Assembly: GCA_947629225.1 (NCBI GenBank)
Contig: CANRCY010000011.1
Span: forward strand, 1-19,530
Length of the DNA: 19,530 nucleotides
From: an uncultured Clostridia bacterium
Lineage (GTDB): Bacteria; Bacillota; Clostridia; Christensenellales; Borkfalkiaceae
Direction: 5' to 3'
In this document: positions 7,701 to 15,099 of the stretch, one piece after another
How the letters are laid out: the number at the start of each line of letters is the position of its first letter
Position numbering within the stretch: position 1 is the first letter of the stretch
The notes under the pieces: generated by a model
Database searches by the model: none
The model's input: only the letters and a program-made list of their open reading frames with translations
What the model was told of the DNA's origin: nothing
Made by a program: the position numbers and the translations under genes

Positions 7701-8616
7701 CACGACGGCATGGCATATGAACACAAATGTCGAAATGCAACTCGGCGGCGACGTATTCGGCAACTGGAGCGGTCTTGGGAACGGCATTCAGGTATTCGCC
7801 TCTGCGGATTCGCAGAAGTCCGTCAATATGGGGCAGTGCGTCATGAAGACGGAACAGCTCGAGGGCGGTAAATATCATACCGTTGCGGAACTCTTCGTCT
7901 CTTACGACGATATTCCGAGCTACGACGGAAACAGCGACTATATCCCCGTCATGTTTGCGTTCAAGACGTCCGGTGAAACGGCGAGCGGATTCATCGGATA
8001 TGGCGATTGGTGGCGTTGCGATGACGAAGGCTCTCAGGCAGGTTGGCGCGGCGCCGAGATCACCAAGAAGGGCATCCGTACGGGTACGGTAAAGAAGATC
8101 GACGGCGACCTCTCCGACTGGACGGATGAAACCTTCAACGAAGCGGGACACAACGACAAAGTTCTCTCCGAAGCGAAATATTCGGCATTCCTCGGCGACG
8201 ACGGTATGTATCTCGCGCTCCGTATCAAAGGTGCGAACGGCAAGAAGATCATCGTAGACCGCACAAATACGGCGGGCGATTGGTGGAAGAATACCAATAT
8301 CGAGTTCTTCACTTGGGAAGCGGGGAACGATAAGCCCGAAATCGGACACTGGGCAGGCAAGGTGATGACCTTCGGCGGTCAGCTGTATCACACGGGTTAC
8401 ATTACCGCCGCGGAAATGAAGGTTTCCGAAGACGGCAACGAAGTTACCTTCGAGATCTTCATCTCCAACCGTTGGCTCAGACAGCCTCAGGCGCAATCGA
8501 TCTATATTGACTTCTGCGGTCGTACGTATGTTCCCGACATGGAGAACGAGGACAACGACAGCGCGCAATGGTATGCGCATGATCCCGGTTACAAGCAGAT
8601 CACCCGCAAAGCATAA
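4732..8616 (+). CDS. Giant surface lipoprotein: InlB-type repeat, SGNH/GDSL esterase and CBM9-like domains
   Basis: A cell-surface lipoprotein of 1294 residues, probably a carbohydrate esterase (for example a deacetylase) acting on a decorated polysaccharide. The N-terminal signal peptide ends in FAGAC with lipidated Cys27; Ala at -3 is less usual than Leu. Residues 34-105 are an InlB/Listeria-Bacteroides-type repeat ending in FTAQW. Residues about 115-300 look CBM9-like. Residues about 312-510 and 745-915 are two copies of a beta-rich module also found in the 12606-15080 lipoprotein. Between them (527-700) is the SGNH hydrolase: GDS at 532-534 (nucleophile Ser534), GVGGT 557-561, GVNN 587-590, and Asp675/His678 in DGLH. 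The C-terminus holds two CBM9-like modules starting IDGDLSDW at 931 and 1123. The start has AAGGAGG 6 nt upstream. The exact ester substrate is unknown. Confidence 0.85.
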   Translation: MLGKGRKFAIAIAIALCVGTLAFAGACKKEDDKKYTVTYEAGYTGATEEIPAESYAEGETVTLRGADTYTRDGYLFVNWSDGSSTYAAGASYTMPARDVVFTAQWQEEANIPDGAEAETIESFPAGNLTLVNGNATAHYTAEYADVGLVITAWVEDKDVSVGSGVSGNDGVSVIFAKQERIAGVSEKTYRVRADLDGNVQAATMHNTQPAEVTGLTAEAKYLTLNGRTVAGYRIKLTMPYAAIDVTKESHNAVVALGFQNADQLLYDESHGTEITQSHTYLLVNADGTFAENPDLELGKVWGNGGTGLQMVDSWDVTTDDGTDGAYIEMAEARGGTDNNIYMHHSNTAKTFYAETELTVKYADDTLNGGYDQYPKFGVAVYNASGSKGVLFYVDAVSNEAPPAINANSTNLGYNIRANGNWGTWNNVGRTVGENAGVYQSPAPEDGQEPVENYVKMGIYRQGAVFKLVYNGEAVHTLYGIGIAPDEDAYFCIISFNLVLKARNYSYTTDEATLQKYYEDTSVKEEVDYLFMGDSYMDTAFFQTYADSFGKLSSVDLGVGGTKVEYWQEQTEALLPHYLPKNVIIHIGVNNLDDAGQSDTKVIGLLGELFKSLHQLWPEAKLYYISIVDNVMFHQYANKYEAVNAWVETQTDINFIDMRPYVTKTDGAADRMWFYDGLHYSPMGYALLVRTIADAVGADVGEINVVDGLGNLSKGDDLYLTHSANFDVEGEGDEQIWHALQQTAYTETLLPIDGAYGANVYAEAKLSVKAALLGDAWGKAGLAVSSKKGTYFYFINLANNTNPNGFTDHYGSLVWRPESGNREWDWKGATLHFGNSTNGYTNLGDNAKYDYNKNPNDFITLGAAKVGKWLYFTADGQKVGVPVLSQFDEDEEVSIFVLNFNMELYVKGGYATTTLSEINTKAPMTKASTKNIDGDLSDWTDVEKNNPHRIPLDGGRSVTAYAFMDTYGVNIFYDVIHNTYINADRNADGVATTAWHMNTNVEMQLGGDVFGNWSGLGNGIQVFASADSQKSVNMGQCVMKTEQLEGGKYHTVAELFVSYDDIPSYDGNSDYIPVMFAFKTSGETASGFIGYGDWWRCDDEGSQAGWRGAEITKKGIRTGTVKKIDGDLSDWTDETFNEAGHNDKVLSEAKYSAFLGDDGMYLALRIKGANGKKIIVDRTNTAGDWWKNTNIEFFTWEAGNDKPEIGHWAGKVMTFGGQLYHTGYITAAEMKVSEDGNEVTFEIFISNRWLRQPQAQSIYIDFCGRTYVPDMENEDNDSAQWYAHDPGYKQITRKA
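7522..7551 (+). repeat. Coding direct repeat, copy 1 (start of CBM9-like module)
   Basis: This 30-nt stretch encodes IDGDLSDWTD and matches 8098-8127 at 29 of 30 bases, in frame. It marks the first of two tandem C-terminal CBM9-like modules. The rest of the modules has diverged much more. Confidence 0.85.
8098..8127 (+). repeat. Coding direct repeat, copy 2 (start of second CBM9-like module)
   Basis: The second copy of the 30-nt in-frame repeat differs from 7522-7551 at one third-codon position. It opens the last module of the esterase lipoprotein. Confidence 0.85.
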
Positions 8617-8630
8617 GTAGCAATGGAATG

Positions 8631-8681
8631 GGGGAGAACGCCCTCGGGCGTTCTCCCCACAGCCGCGCCGTGTGCGCGGCT
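8631..8681 (+). promoter_or_regulatory. Two tandem intercistronic hairpins before the binding-protein gene
   Basis: Hairpin 1 pairs 8631-8642 with 8647-8658, a perfect 12-bp GC-rich stem around CTCG. Hairpin 2 pairs AGCCGCGC (8661-8668) with GCGCGGCT (8674-8681) around CGTGT. Neither has an adjacent T tract. They sit where a highly expressed solute-binding-protein gene begins, so they may partly terminate, or may protect mRNA ends and raise binding-protein dosage. This role is inferred from similar importer operons. Confidence 0.65.
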
Positions 8682-8703
8682 ATCCTTATTTGAAAAAAGA
8701 AAA

Positions 8704-8709
8704 AAGGAG
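8704..8709 (+). promoter_or_regulatory. Ribosome binding site supporting a GTG start
   Basis: AAGGAG lies 8 nt before GTG at 8718. That GTG opens a typical lipoprotein signal peptide (MKKLLRF...), with no ATG suitably placed, so GTG is taken as the start. Confidence 0.8.
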
Positions 8710-8717
8710 ATCGAAAG

Positions 8718-10589
8718 GTGAAAAAATTACTCAGATTTGTGTCCCTTGCGGCAACGGCTGCCCTTGCGGCGTCGGCGGTATTCGGGCTCGCTGCCTGCAA
8801 CCAAACGGGCGGCGGCGACATCTCGATCGACGAGAACGGCAATATCCGCCCGAGCGTGAGCGGAGAGACGACGATCAACTTCTGGGGCTACGGCGACCAG
8901 AACGAAAAATCGGTGTTCGACAGCCTTGTCGCCCAATTCAACGAGAAGTACAAAGACGACCATATCAAAGTCCACTACGAGCAGATGCCTTCGGGCACGT
9001 ACGGGCAGAAAGTCCTCACCGCGCTCAAAAACAAGAAGGCTTCCGTCGACATTTTCTACGTCGGCGACGCGGACTATAAAACGTATGCCTCCTCGGGCTA
9101 TCTCGAACCCCTCGACGTCTGGATCAACGGCGGCACGACGGAAGAGGGCACGACCATCCCCGCAAGCAAGGAGATCAAGATCGACGAGATGTGGGAGACT
9201 TCGATCAACCGCTATCTCTATGACGTCGATACGACGACGCAGGACGGTCCCAACGCCCATTATTGGGGCATTCCGAAGGACATCGGTCCCATCGTCATCT
9301 ACTACAACGAAACGCAGTTCAATGAAGTGGGCATCAGGGTCCTCTCCGTCGCCAAAGAAGACCTCGCCGCCTTCAACGCGGGCACGAAGGCAGACGCGCG
9401 CGGCAACAAGAAGGCAGACCTCGGCATTACGGGCGAAGTCAAAGAGAAGGGGTATTTCGTAGACGGCAACGGGCAGAAGTGGTTCAACAACCAAGTCCCC
9501 ATGAGCTGGGAAGAGACCATCGCCGTCGCAAGTCTCCTTCAAGAGAAGTACGGCGCGACCGCGAAAGATTACAGCGGCTACTACACCGAGTGGTGGTTCA
9601 ACTACGGCTGGTCGGTCGGCGGCGACTGTATCGAGTATATCGCAGACAGCGATCCCGAGTACAACGGAGGCTATTGGGACCTCACCCTCTTCGAAGATAC
9701 CCCCAACTTTATCGTTGCGGATAACGTCGAAGGCACGGTCACCGTCAACGGCACTGCGTACAAGGCGGGCGAGATCATCGAATGGAAAGATAAGCTCGTC
9801 GACGTAAAAGCGGAAAATAAGAGCATCCGTCCCGAAGTTACAACATTGAAGAACGAGGGCAAGCTCAACCAACTTCCCTCGCAGAGAGACGCGATGATCG
9901 AGTTCGTCAGCCTCACCACCCCGAAGGATAAGGACGTTGTCCAAGGGCACAAGGGCTACGCCGTGAGCGCGTACCCGAAGGTCATCGGCGACGACTCCCA
10001 AAAGGCGACCAAGTTCGCCGAAAAGAAAATCGGTATGCTCGTCGACGGCAGATGGAACGTCGTCGATTTCCGTACCGTCTGCGGCGATAAGCCCGGTTCC
10101 ACGGGCGGCGGCAAATTCGAATGGGACGTTGCGCCTCTTCCCCAATACAAGGAATACGACGCACAGGGCAATGTGACGGTGCACGGCGTGGAAGCGGGGC
10201 ATTCGGGCTCCGTGGCGCTCTGCATCAACAAGAAGTCCGAAAAGAAGACGGCGGCTTGGCTCTTTGCCGAATTCATCGGCGGTAGAACGGGGCAGGCGGC
10301 GCAGGCGCAATCGGGCTTTGCCATTCCTTCGCAGAAAGACCTCGCCAATTCCGAAGTCTTCCTGCAATCGGAGATGAACCCCCGCAACTCCATCGTATTC
10401 GTGCGCGCGGCGCAGTTCGAGACCCCCGGCGACTGGTGGTATCTCAAAGACAACAAGTGGATCAACGCGTGGGCGGATAACCTCAACCACAAGGTGCGCG
10501 AGGGCGATATGACCTTCGACGCGCTTGTAAACAGCGAGGCGGTACGCAATACTCCCGCGCTCCTCAAAGCGTATACGAGGAAGAACTGA
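8718..10589 (+). CDS. ABC-importer sugar-binding lipoprotein (family 1 extracellular solute-binding protein)
   Basis: This membrane-anchored protein captures oligosaccharides outside the cell and delivers them to the two permeases encoded just downstream. The N-terminus is KK plus a hydrophobic stretch with lipobox LAAC, giving lipidated Cys27. The mature part opens with TINFWGYGDQNEKSVFDSL, a typical family 1 binding-protein start, then a DIFYVGDADY segment. The C-terminal part contains SGSVALCINKKSEKKTAAWLF, also typical. At 623 residues it is much longer than the usual 400-450. Extra sequence includes a beta-rich insertion about 330-395 (GTVTVNGTAYKAGEI). Aromatic-rich segments (YYTEWWFNYGW) may line the sugar site. 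The gene starts with GTG after two hairpins and ends 12 nt before the first permease. The bound sugar is not determinable here. Confidence 0.92.
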   Translation: MKKLLRFVSLAATAALAASAVFGLAACNQTGGGDISIDENGNIRPSVSGETTINFWGYGDQNEKSVFDSLVAQFNEKYKDDHIKVHYEQMPSGTYGQKVLTALKNKKASVDIFYVGDADYKTYASSGYLEPLDVWINGGTTEEGTTIPASKEIKIDEMWETSINRYLYDVDTTTQDGPNAHYWGIPKDIGPIVIYYNETQFNEVGIRVLSVAKEDLAAFNAGTKADARGNKKADLGITGEVKEKGYFVDGNGQKWFNNQVPMSWEETIAVASLLQEKYGATAKDYSGYYTEWWFNYGWSVGGDCIEYIADSDPEYNGGYWDLTLFEDTPNFIVADNVEGTVTVNGTAYKAGEIIEWKDKLVDVKAENKSIRPEVTTLKNEGKLNQLPSQRDAMIEFVSLTTPKDKDVVQGHKGYAVSAYPKVIGDDSQKATKFAEKKIGMLVDGRWNVVDFRTVCGDKPGSTGGGKFEWDVAPLPQYKEYDAQGNVTVHGVEAGHSGSVALCINKKSEKKTAAWLFAEFIGGRTGQAAQAQSGFAIPSQKDLANSEVFLQSEMNPRNSIVFVRAAQFETPGDWWYLKDNKWINAWADNLNHKVREGDMTFDALVNSEAVRNTPALLKAYTRKN

Positions 10590-10601
10590 CAGGAGGTCCG
10601 C

Positions 10602-11636
10602 ATGGAACGGGTAATCGCAGAAACTGTTGCCGAAAGGACGATCGGAGCCGAGGTCCCCGCAGATCTCAATGCGGAGTTCGAGGAAGAGTCCGTCCTTCGG
10701 GAGCGTATGCCCTCAAATAAGCGGAAGAAGAAGCGGATCAACACAGAGGAGATCTACGGCACGCTGTTCGCCGCAATCCCCCTCATCGGGTTCTGTATCT
10801 TCGGGCTTGTCCCGCTCATTCTCGCCTTTGCCATGGCGTTTCTCGACATGGGCACGGGCTGGGACATCACGAGCGCCGAGTGGGCGGGATTCGACAATTT
10901 CGTCTATCTCTTTTCGACGGCAGCCGAAGAGGTGGGCATCTCCATTTTCCGTGCGATCTGGAATACGCTCCTTCTCGGGATCTCCACCTTCATCAGCCAA
11001 ATCCTCGCCCTTGCCATCGCCTATCTTCTGAGCCGCGACATCAAAGGGCGGGGGATTTGGAGGATCATCTACTTCATCCCCTATGTTTGCTCGGTGGTTG
11101 CGATCACCATCATGTGGCGGTACATGTTCAACCCGTCCTATGGGATCATCAACCAGCTTCTCGGCAACACGGACATCATGAACGGCGCGATCGATTGGAC
11201 GGGCGACCCCATCATGTTCTATGTGACGATCAATATCATCAGCATATGGTCGGGCATGGGATACGGCATTCTGCTCTACACGGCGGCGCTCACCAACGTG
11301 AACCAATCCTCTCTCGAGGCGGCGGAGATCGACGGCGCGGGTCCCTTTACCAAGTTCTTCCGCATCGTCTTTCCCTCGATCTCGCCCACGACCTTCTATC
11401 TCCTCATCATGGGCGTGATAGGGCTGTTGCAATCGTTCACCGTCACAAACGTATTCGATAAGACAGGCGGTCCCGATAAGAACGGTATCACGATCGTGTT
11501 CTTCATGTACCAATATCTCTATGATTGGCAGAACGTGGGCGTCGCGAGCGCGGCTTCGTGGGTGCTTGCAGGGCTCATTCTCGTCGTCACGATCATTCAA
11601 TTCTTTGTTTCGAGGAGGTGGGTCAAGTATGACTGA
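10602..11636 (+). CDS. Sugar ABC transporter permease, MalF-like
   Basis: An inner-membrane permease of 344 residues, one half of the importer channel. Hydrophobic segments lie near 52-80, 118-143, 154-174, 204-230, 262-282 and 317-337. The cytoplasmic coupling (EAA) loop starts EAAEIDGAGPFTKFFRIVFP at 239-258, where the ATPase docks. A polar, acidic N-terminal extension (1-36) precedes the basic run NKRKKKR. A downstream ATG at residue 36 could also start the protein, but AGGAGGT at 10591-10597 places the start at 10602. It overlaps the next permease gene by 8 nt, implying translational coupling. Confidence 0.94.
   Translation: MERVIAETVAERTIGAEVPADLNAEFEEESVLRERMPSNKRKKKRINTEEIYGTLFAAIPLIGFCIFGLVPLILAFAMAFLDMGTGWDITSAEWAGFDNFVYLFSTAAEEVGISIFRAIWNTLLLGISTFISQILALAIAYLLSRDIKGRGIWRIIYFIPYVCSVVAITIMWRYMFNPSYGIINQLLGNTDIMNGAIDWTGDPIMFYVTINIISIWSGMGYGILLYTAALTNVNQSSLEAAEIDGAGPFTKFFRIVFPSISPTTFYLLIMGVIGLLQSFTVTNVFDKTGGPDKNGITIVFFMYQYLYDWQNVGVASAASWVLAGLILVVTIIQFFVSRRWVKYD
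11613..11620 (+). promoter_or_regulatory. Ribosome binding site deciding the second permease start
   Basis: AGGAGGTG lies 8 nt before ATG 11629, inside the end of the preceding permease gene. The open frame extends 36 codons further upstream, but that part overlaps the first permease and has no ribosome site. Confidence 0.85.
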
Positions 11637-12591
11637 GAACTACGAAGTGCCCGTTGCGGCTCCCGCTCCCGAAGTGCAAGAACAGGCGGCGCCTCAAAAA
11701 GAGGTCCGCTCCAAGCCCCCGAAGATGCGCAGCGGAAAGAAGATGAACATGATCTCGAAAGCGGTGATCTACGCCGTTCTCGCGTTCTATGCGCTCGTCA
11801 TCATCTTTCCCTTCCTCATCGTCATCATCACGTCCTTCAAGACGTGGCAGGACGCGGTCGCATCCGAATTTTCGTGGATCCCTCCCATGGGCTTCACGTT
11901 CGAAGGGTATCGCGAAGTGTTTACATACAAAGCCTCTTCCGATTCGACGCTTCCGTCCCTCGTGAACGGCTTCTTCAACACTTTGCTCTACGTGCTCCCT
12001 CCCACCATTTTGGGGCTCTTCACTTCCTCGCTCTCGGCGTATGCCTTTTCCAAGTTGCGCTTCCGTGCGAAGAAGTGGCTGTATCCTCTCCTGTTGGGAA
12101 CGATGATGATCCCGGGAACGATCATGATCGTGCCGCAGTACGTCATCTACGATTCGATCGGATGGATCAACACGCCTTTGCCTCTCATGATCCCGGGAAT
12201 GTTCGGCGCGGCTGCCTGCGTGTTCTTCATGCGGCAGTTCTATGCGGGCATTCCCGATAGCTTGATCGAGGCTTCCAAGCTCGACGGGCTCGGCTATTTC
12301 GGCATTTTCTTCCGTATTATGGTGCCGCTTTCCGTCCCCGCCCTGCTTGCTCAGGGGCTTCTCGGATTCATCGGCGGGTATAACGACTACCTCGGACCGT
12401 TGCTCTATCTTCATGAGGACCATCTCTATACGCTGCAAGTCGCCCTCAACAACATTGCGGATACCTTCGAAAGGAGATCCAACGTGGTAATGGCGGCAAG
12501 CCTTGTGGCGCTCGTCCCCATGCTGATCGTGTATTTCTTCACCCAAAAGTTTTTCATCTCGGGCATCGTTTCGAGCGGACTCAAAGAATAA
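11629..12591 (+). CDS. Sugar ABC transporter permease, MalG-like
   Basis: The partner permease, 320 residues from the chosen start. After a Pro/Ala/Glu-rich polar N-terminus (1-45) there are hydrophobic segments near 47-70, 117-138, 151-170, 186-203, 236-256 and 288-305. The coupling loop begins EASKLDGLGYFGIFFRIMVP at 214-233, the MalG-type EAA motif. It ends in the short polar tail SSGLKE typical of MalG-like proteins. No ATPase gene occurs nearby, so a shared MsmK/UgpC-type ATPase encoded elsewhere is expected. The next gene begins 14 nt downstream, in the same operon. Confidence 0.94.
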   Translation: MTENYEVPVAAPAPEVQEQAAPQKEVRSKPPKMRSGKKMNMISKAVIYAVLAFYALVIIFPFLIVIITSFKTWQDAVASEFSWIPPMGFTFEGYREVFTYKASSDSTLPSLVNGFFNTLLYVLPPTILGLFTSSLSAYAFSKLRFRAKKWLYPLLLGTMMIPGTIMIVPQYVIYDSIGWINTPLPLMIPGMFGAAACVFFMRQFYAGIPDSLIEASKLDGLGYFGIFFRIMVPLSVPALLAQGLLGFIGGYNDYLGPLLYLHEDHLYTLQVALNNIADTFERRSNVVMAASLVALVPMLIVYFFTQKFFISGIVSSGLKE

Positions 12592-12605
12592 TTTAAGGAG
12601 ACATC

Positions 12606-15080
12606 ATGAAAAAATTCGCAAGACTCTCTTCAGCCGTTCTCGCTCTCTGCATGACGGCGGGAGCCGTATCCTCTCTCGCCGCCTGCGCCAAAGGGAAATT
12701 CAACTACGAAGCGGAAAAGCTCAGCACGATGACCGATTCCGCGCACGACTACAACGCCAACCTCTTTTATGTGAATTCCCTCGAATTCGGCGTTGCGGAC
12801 CCCTCCGTCATCTTCATCACGGAGGGCGAAGAACAGGGCTGGTTCTACGCTTACGGAACGAGCGACGAGATCAACGGGCACGGCTATCAGGCGTGGCGTT
12901 CGAAGGACCTCTCCCATTGGGAGACGACGGGTCTCGCCCTCAGCCCCGATTTCTCGGTAGCGTGGGCAACCGATAACTATTGGGCGCCCGAGGTCATCTA
13001 CGATAAGAACGACAAGACCTACTACATGGTCTACAACGCGTGGAACCAGAACGAAAATCTCGGACCCGAATGCAGACTGTGCCTTTCCGTTGCCTCCTCC
13101 AAGTCGCCGAAAGGACCGTTCACCACTCCCCGCCGCGAAAATGCGGACATGAAGCAGATCGGTCCCGATCAGCCCGTCATCGACCTTCACGAGAGCAATA
13201 CAGCTATCCCGCAGAAGTACCGCGATATGGGCTTTGATTGCGCGCTCGACGCGAGCCCGTTTATCGATCCCGTCACGGGAGATAAGTACCTCTTCTTCGG
13301 ATGGTATGACATTGTCGGAACGGGCAAACGGGACGGGACCCACCTCTTCGGCATGAAGATGAAGGACTGGTTCACGCCCGACTATACCACCCTTACCGAG
13401 CTCACCGCGCCCGGGTACAGCACCCTCGAAAAATATTACAGACCCGAGGTCGCCGACCTCGACAGCGTCGAAGGGCACATCAATGAGGGTCCGTTCATGT
13501 ACTATCACGACGGCACCTACTACCTCACCTTCTCCGTCAACGGCTACACCGACGAGACCTACCGCGTCATGCAGGCGACTTCGGATTCCCCGCTCGGGAC
13601 TTTTACGAAGATCCCCGAAGAGGACGGCGGCACCGTGATCGCGTCGAGCCCCGATTGGACGCACATCAAGAGCGCGGGGCACCACAGCTTTGTCGAAGTG
13701 GGCGACGAGCTCTTCATCGCCTACCACACCTTCCGCAACAGGCAGGATATCTCCAACGGGCGTGCGCTCGCCGTCGACAGAGTGGTCTGGACGGAGAACG
13801 AGGCGGGCGATACGGTCATGCACACCAACGGTCCCAGCTGGTCGCTCCAACCTCTTCCCGAGGCGATCTCGGGGTATAAGAACATCGCGCCTTCCGCGGC
13901 GATCACCGTAAACGGACAGGCGGCGGAGGGGGACGACAACCTCGCCCTTCTCACCGACGGCATTCTCAAATACCGCGACCTCAGCCTCGGCGAGGAATGC
14001 GTCTTTACGGAAGAGACAAACGAGATCGTCCTCAAATGGGAAGAGCCCGTCACGGCGCGCGGCGTTCTCGTCTATAATTCTTGGGAATACGAGAAGACGT
14101 TCAGCGAAGTGAAGTCCATCGAGATGGACTACCTCAGATCGAACGGCAAAAAAGAGACCGCGACAATCGAGAATCTCGGCTTCGACTGGGATTGGTTCTT
14201 CGAGGACGAGACGGGGCTCATCCGCCCGGGCGGAGCGGCGATCGCGGAGTTTGCCGAACTTCCCGTCACGGAAATGCGTATTTCCATCGATATGCCCCAG
14301 GGCGCGGACGAATTTTCGATCGGCGAGCTCGTCGTGCTCGGCAAGGACGTTGCCTGCAAGGGCGTCGACTCCTTCGAAAAATATTCCTATGAGAATGCGA
14401 CGTACGGTTCCCCCCATATCGAGAGGAACAGCGTGAACTTCGGCGCGGTCGAAGTGGACGGCAAGCCTTCCTCCTACATCAAGACGACCGACGGGTTCAA
14501 CGTCGAGAACGACAAGGGGACGGACGATTCTTATATCCTTCAAACGGGTGCGCGCGACCAGTTCGCCTTCTTCAAAAACGTATTCTCTACGGAGTTTTAC
14601 GCAAAGGCGACCTTTACCGTCACGGCAGACAGGGGCTATGCGAACGACCAATACCCGAAATTCGGTTTCGCCATCCGTTGCGAGGATAAGGACGAGCTCG
14701 GCAACGATATCCACAACACTATCATCTACTATGTAGACGCGGCGAACAACTACACGCTCGGGCGGGTCGGTTGCGCCCAGCGCAACATGAGCGATACCGA
14801 TTGGCTGTGGGGTCAGGACGAAACGCTCAAAGAAGTCCCCGATATGCAGTATAAGGACGGGAACACGGTCACGCTCGAAGTCATCCGCAAAGGCACGTCC
14901 TTCTATTTCATCTGCAACGGTACCCTCGTGATCGAAAAGAGCGACTTCAACGTGTTCGATGAGGATCTCAAGAGCGCGATCGGGTTCTTCTCCTTCAACA
15001 CGCCCATGAAGATCACGAATTACTTCGCGACGCAAGACAGTTCGGAGGTCGCAAAGAAATTGCAGGAGTTCGGAAAATAA
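12606..15080 (+). CDS. Surface lipoprotein GH43 glycosidase with discoidin-like and beta-rich C-terminal modules
   Basis: An extracellular, membrane-anchored glycosidase of 824 residues that would trim arabinose or xylose residues before uptake. The signal peptide ends in SLAAC (lipid-Cys27). The GH43 propeller spans about 60-415: base Asp65 in VADPS, WAPEV at 126-130, pKa-modulating Asp215 in CALDASPF, acid Glu294 in INEGPF, and the AGHHSF motif at 357-362. RALAVDRVVW at 386-395 is typical of GH43 enzymes. Residues about 425-580 resemble a galactose-binding/discoidin (F5/8 C) fold. Residues about 600-815 form a module homologous to two segments of the 4732-8616 lipoprotein; both proteins share the string DQYPKFG. 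The ribosome site AAGGAG is at 12595-12600. The sugar specificity is unknown. Confidence 0.9.
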   Translation: MKKFARLSSAVLALCMTAGAVSSLAACAKGKFNYEAEKLSTMTDSAHDYNANLFYVNSLEFGVADPSVIFITEGEEQGWFYAYGTSDEINGHGYQAWRSKDLSHWETTGLALSPDFSVAWATDNYWAPEVIYDKNDKTYYMVYNAWNQNENLGPECRLCLSVASSKSPKGPFTTPRRENADMKQIGPDQPVIDLHESNTAIPQKYRDMGFDCALDASPFIDPVTGDKYLFFGWYDIVGTGKRDGTHLFGMKMKDWFTPDYTTLTELTAPGYSTLEKYYRPEVADLDSVEGHINEGPFMYYHDGTYYLTFSVNGYTDETYRVMQATSDSPLGTFTKIPEEDGGTVIASSPDWTHIKSAGHHSFVEVGDELFIAYHTFRNRQDISNGRALAVDRVVWTENEAGDTVMHTNGPSWSLQPLPEAISGYKNIAPSAAITVNGQAAEGDDNLALLTDGILKYRDLSLGEECVFTEETNEIVLKWEEPVTARGVLVYNSWEYEKTFSEVKSIEMDYLRSNGKKETATIENLGFDWDWFFEDETGLIRPGGAAIAEFAELPVTEMRISIDMPQGADEFSIGELVVLGKDVACKGVDSFEKYSYENATYGSPHIERNSVNFGAVEVDGKPSSYIKTTDGFNVENDKGTDDSYILQTGARDQFAFFKNVFSTEFYAKATFTVTADRGYANDQYPKFGFAIRCEDKDELGNDIHNTIIYYVDAANNYTLGRVGCAQRNMSDTDWLWGQDETLKEVPDMQYKDGNTVTLEVIRKGTSFYFICNGTLVIEKSDFNVFDEDLKSAIGFFSFNTPMKITNYFATQDSSEVAKKLQEFGK

Positions 15081-15099
15081 CAACAAGGAGAGGAAGCTC

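Noticed and set aside
4735..8580. 1281-codon minus-strand open frame
   Set aside because: It is antisense to the esterase lipoprotein, which has clear domains and a ribosome site. The antisense product is low-complexity Arg/Val-rich with no motif; it is a codon-bias shadow.
8631..8681. CRISPR-like or mobile repeat
   Set aside because: The two hairpins differ in sequence and length and show no regular spacing or further copies in the window.
11521..11628. Longer N-terminus for the second permease
   Set aside because: These 36 codons overlap the first permease in another frame and lack a ribosome site; AGGAGGTG at 11613-11620 supports the start at 11629.
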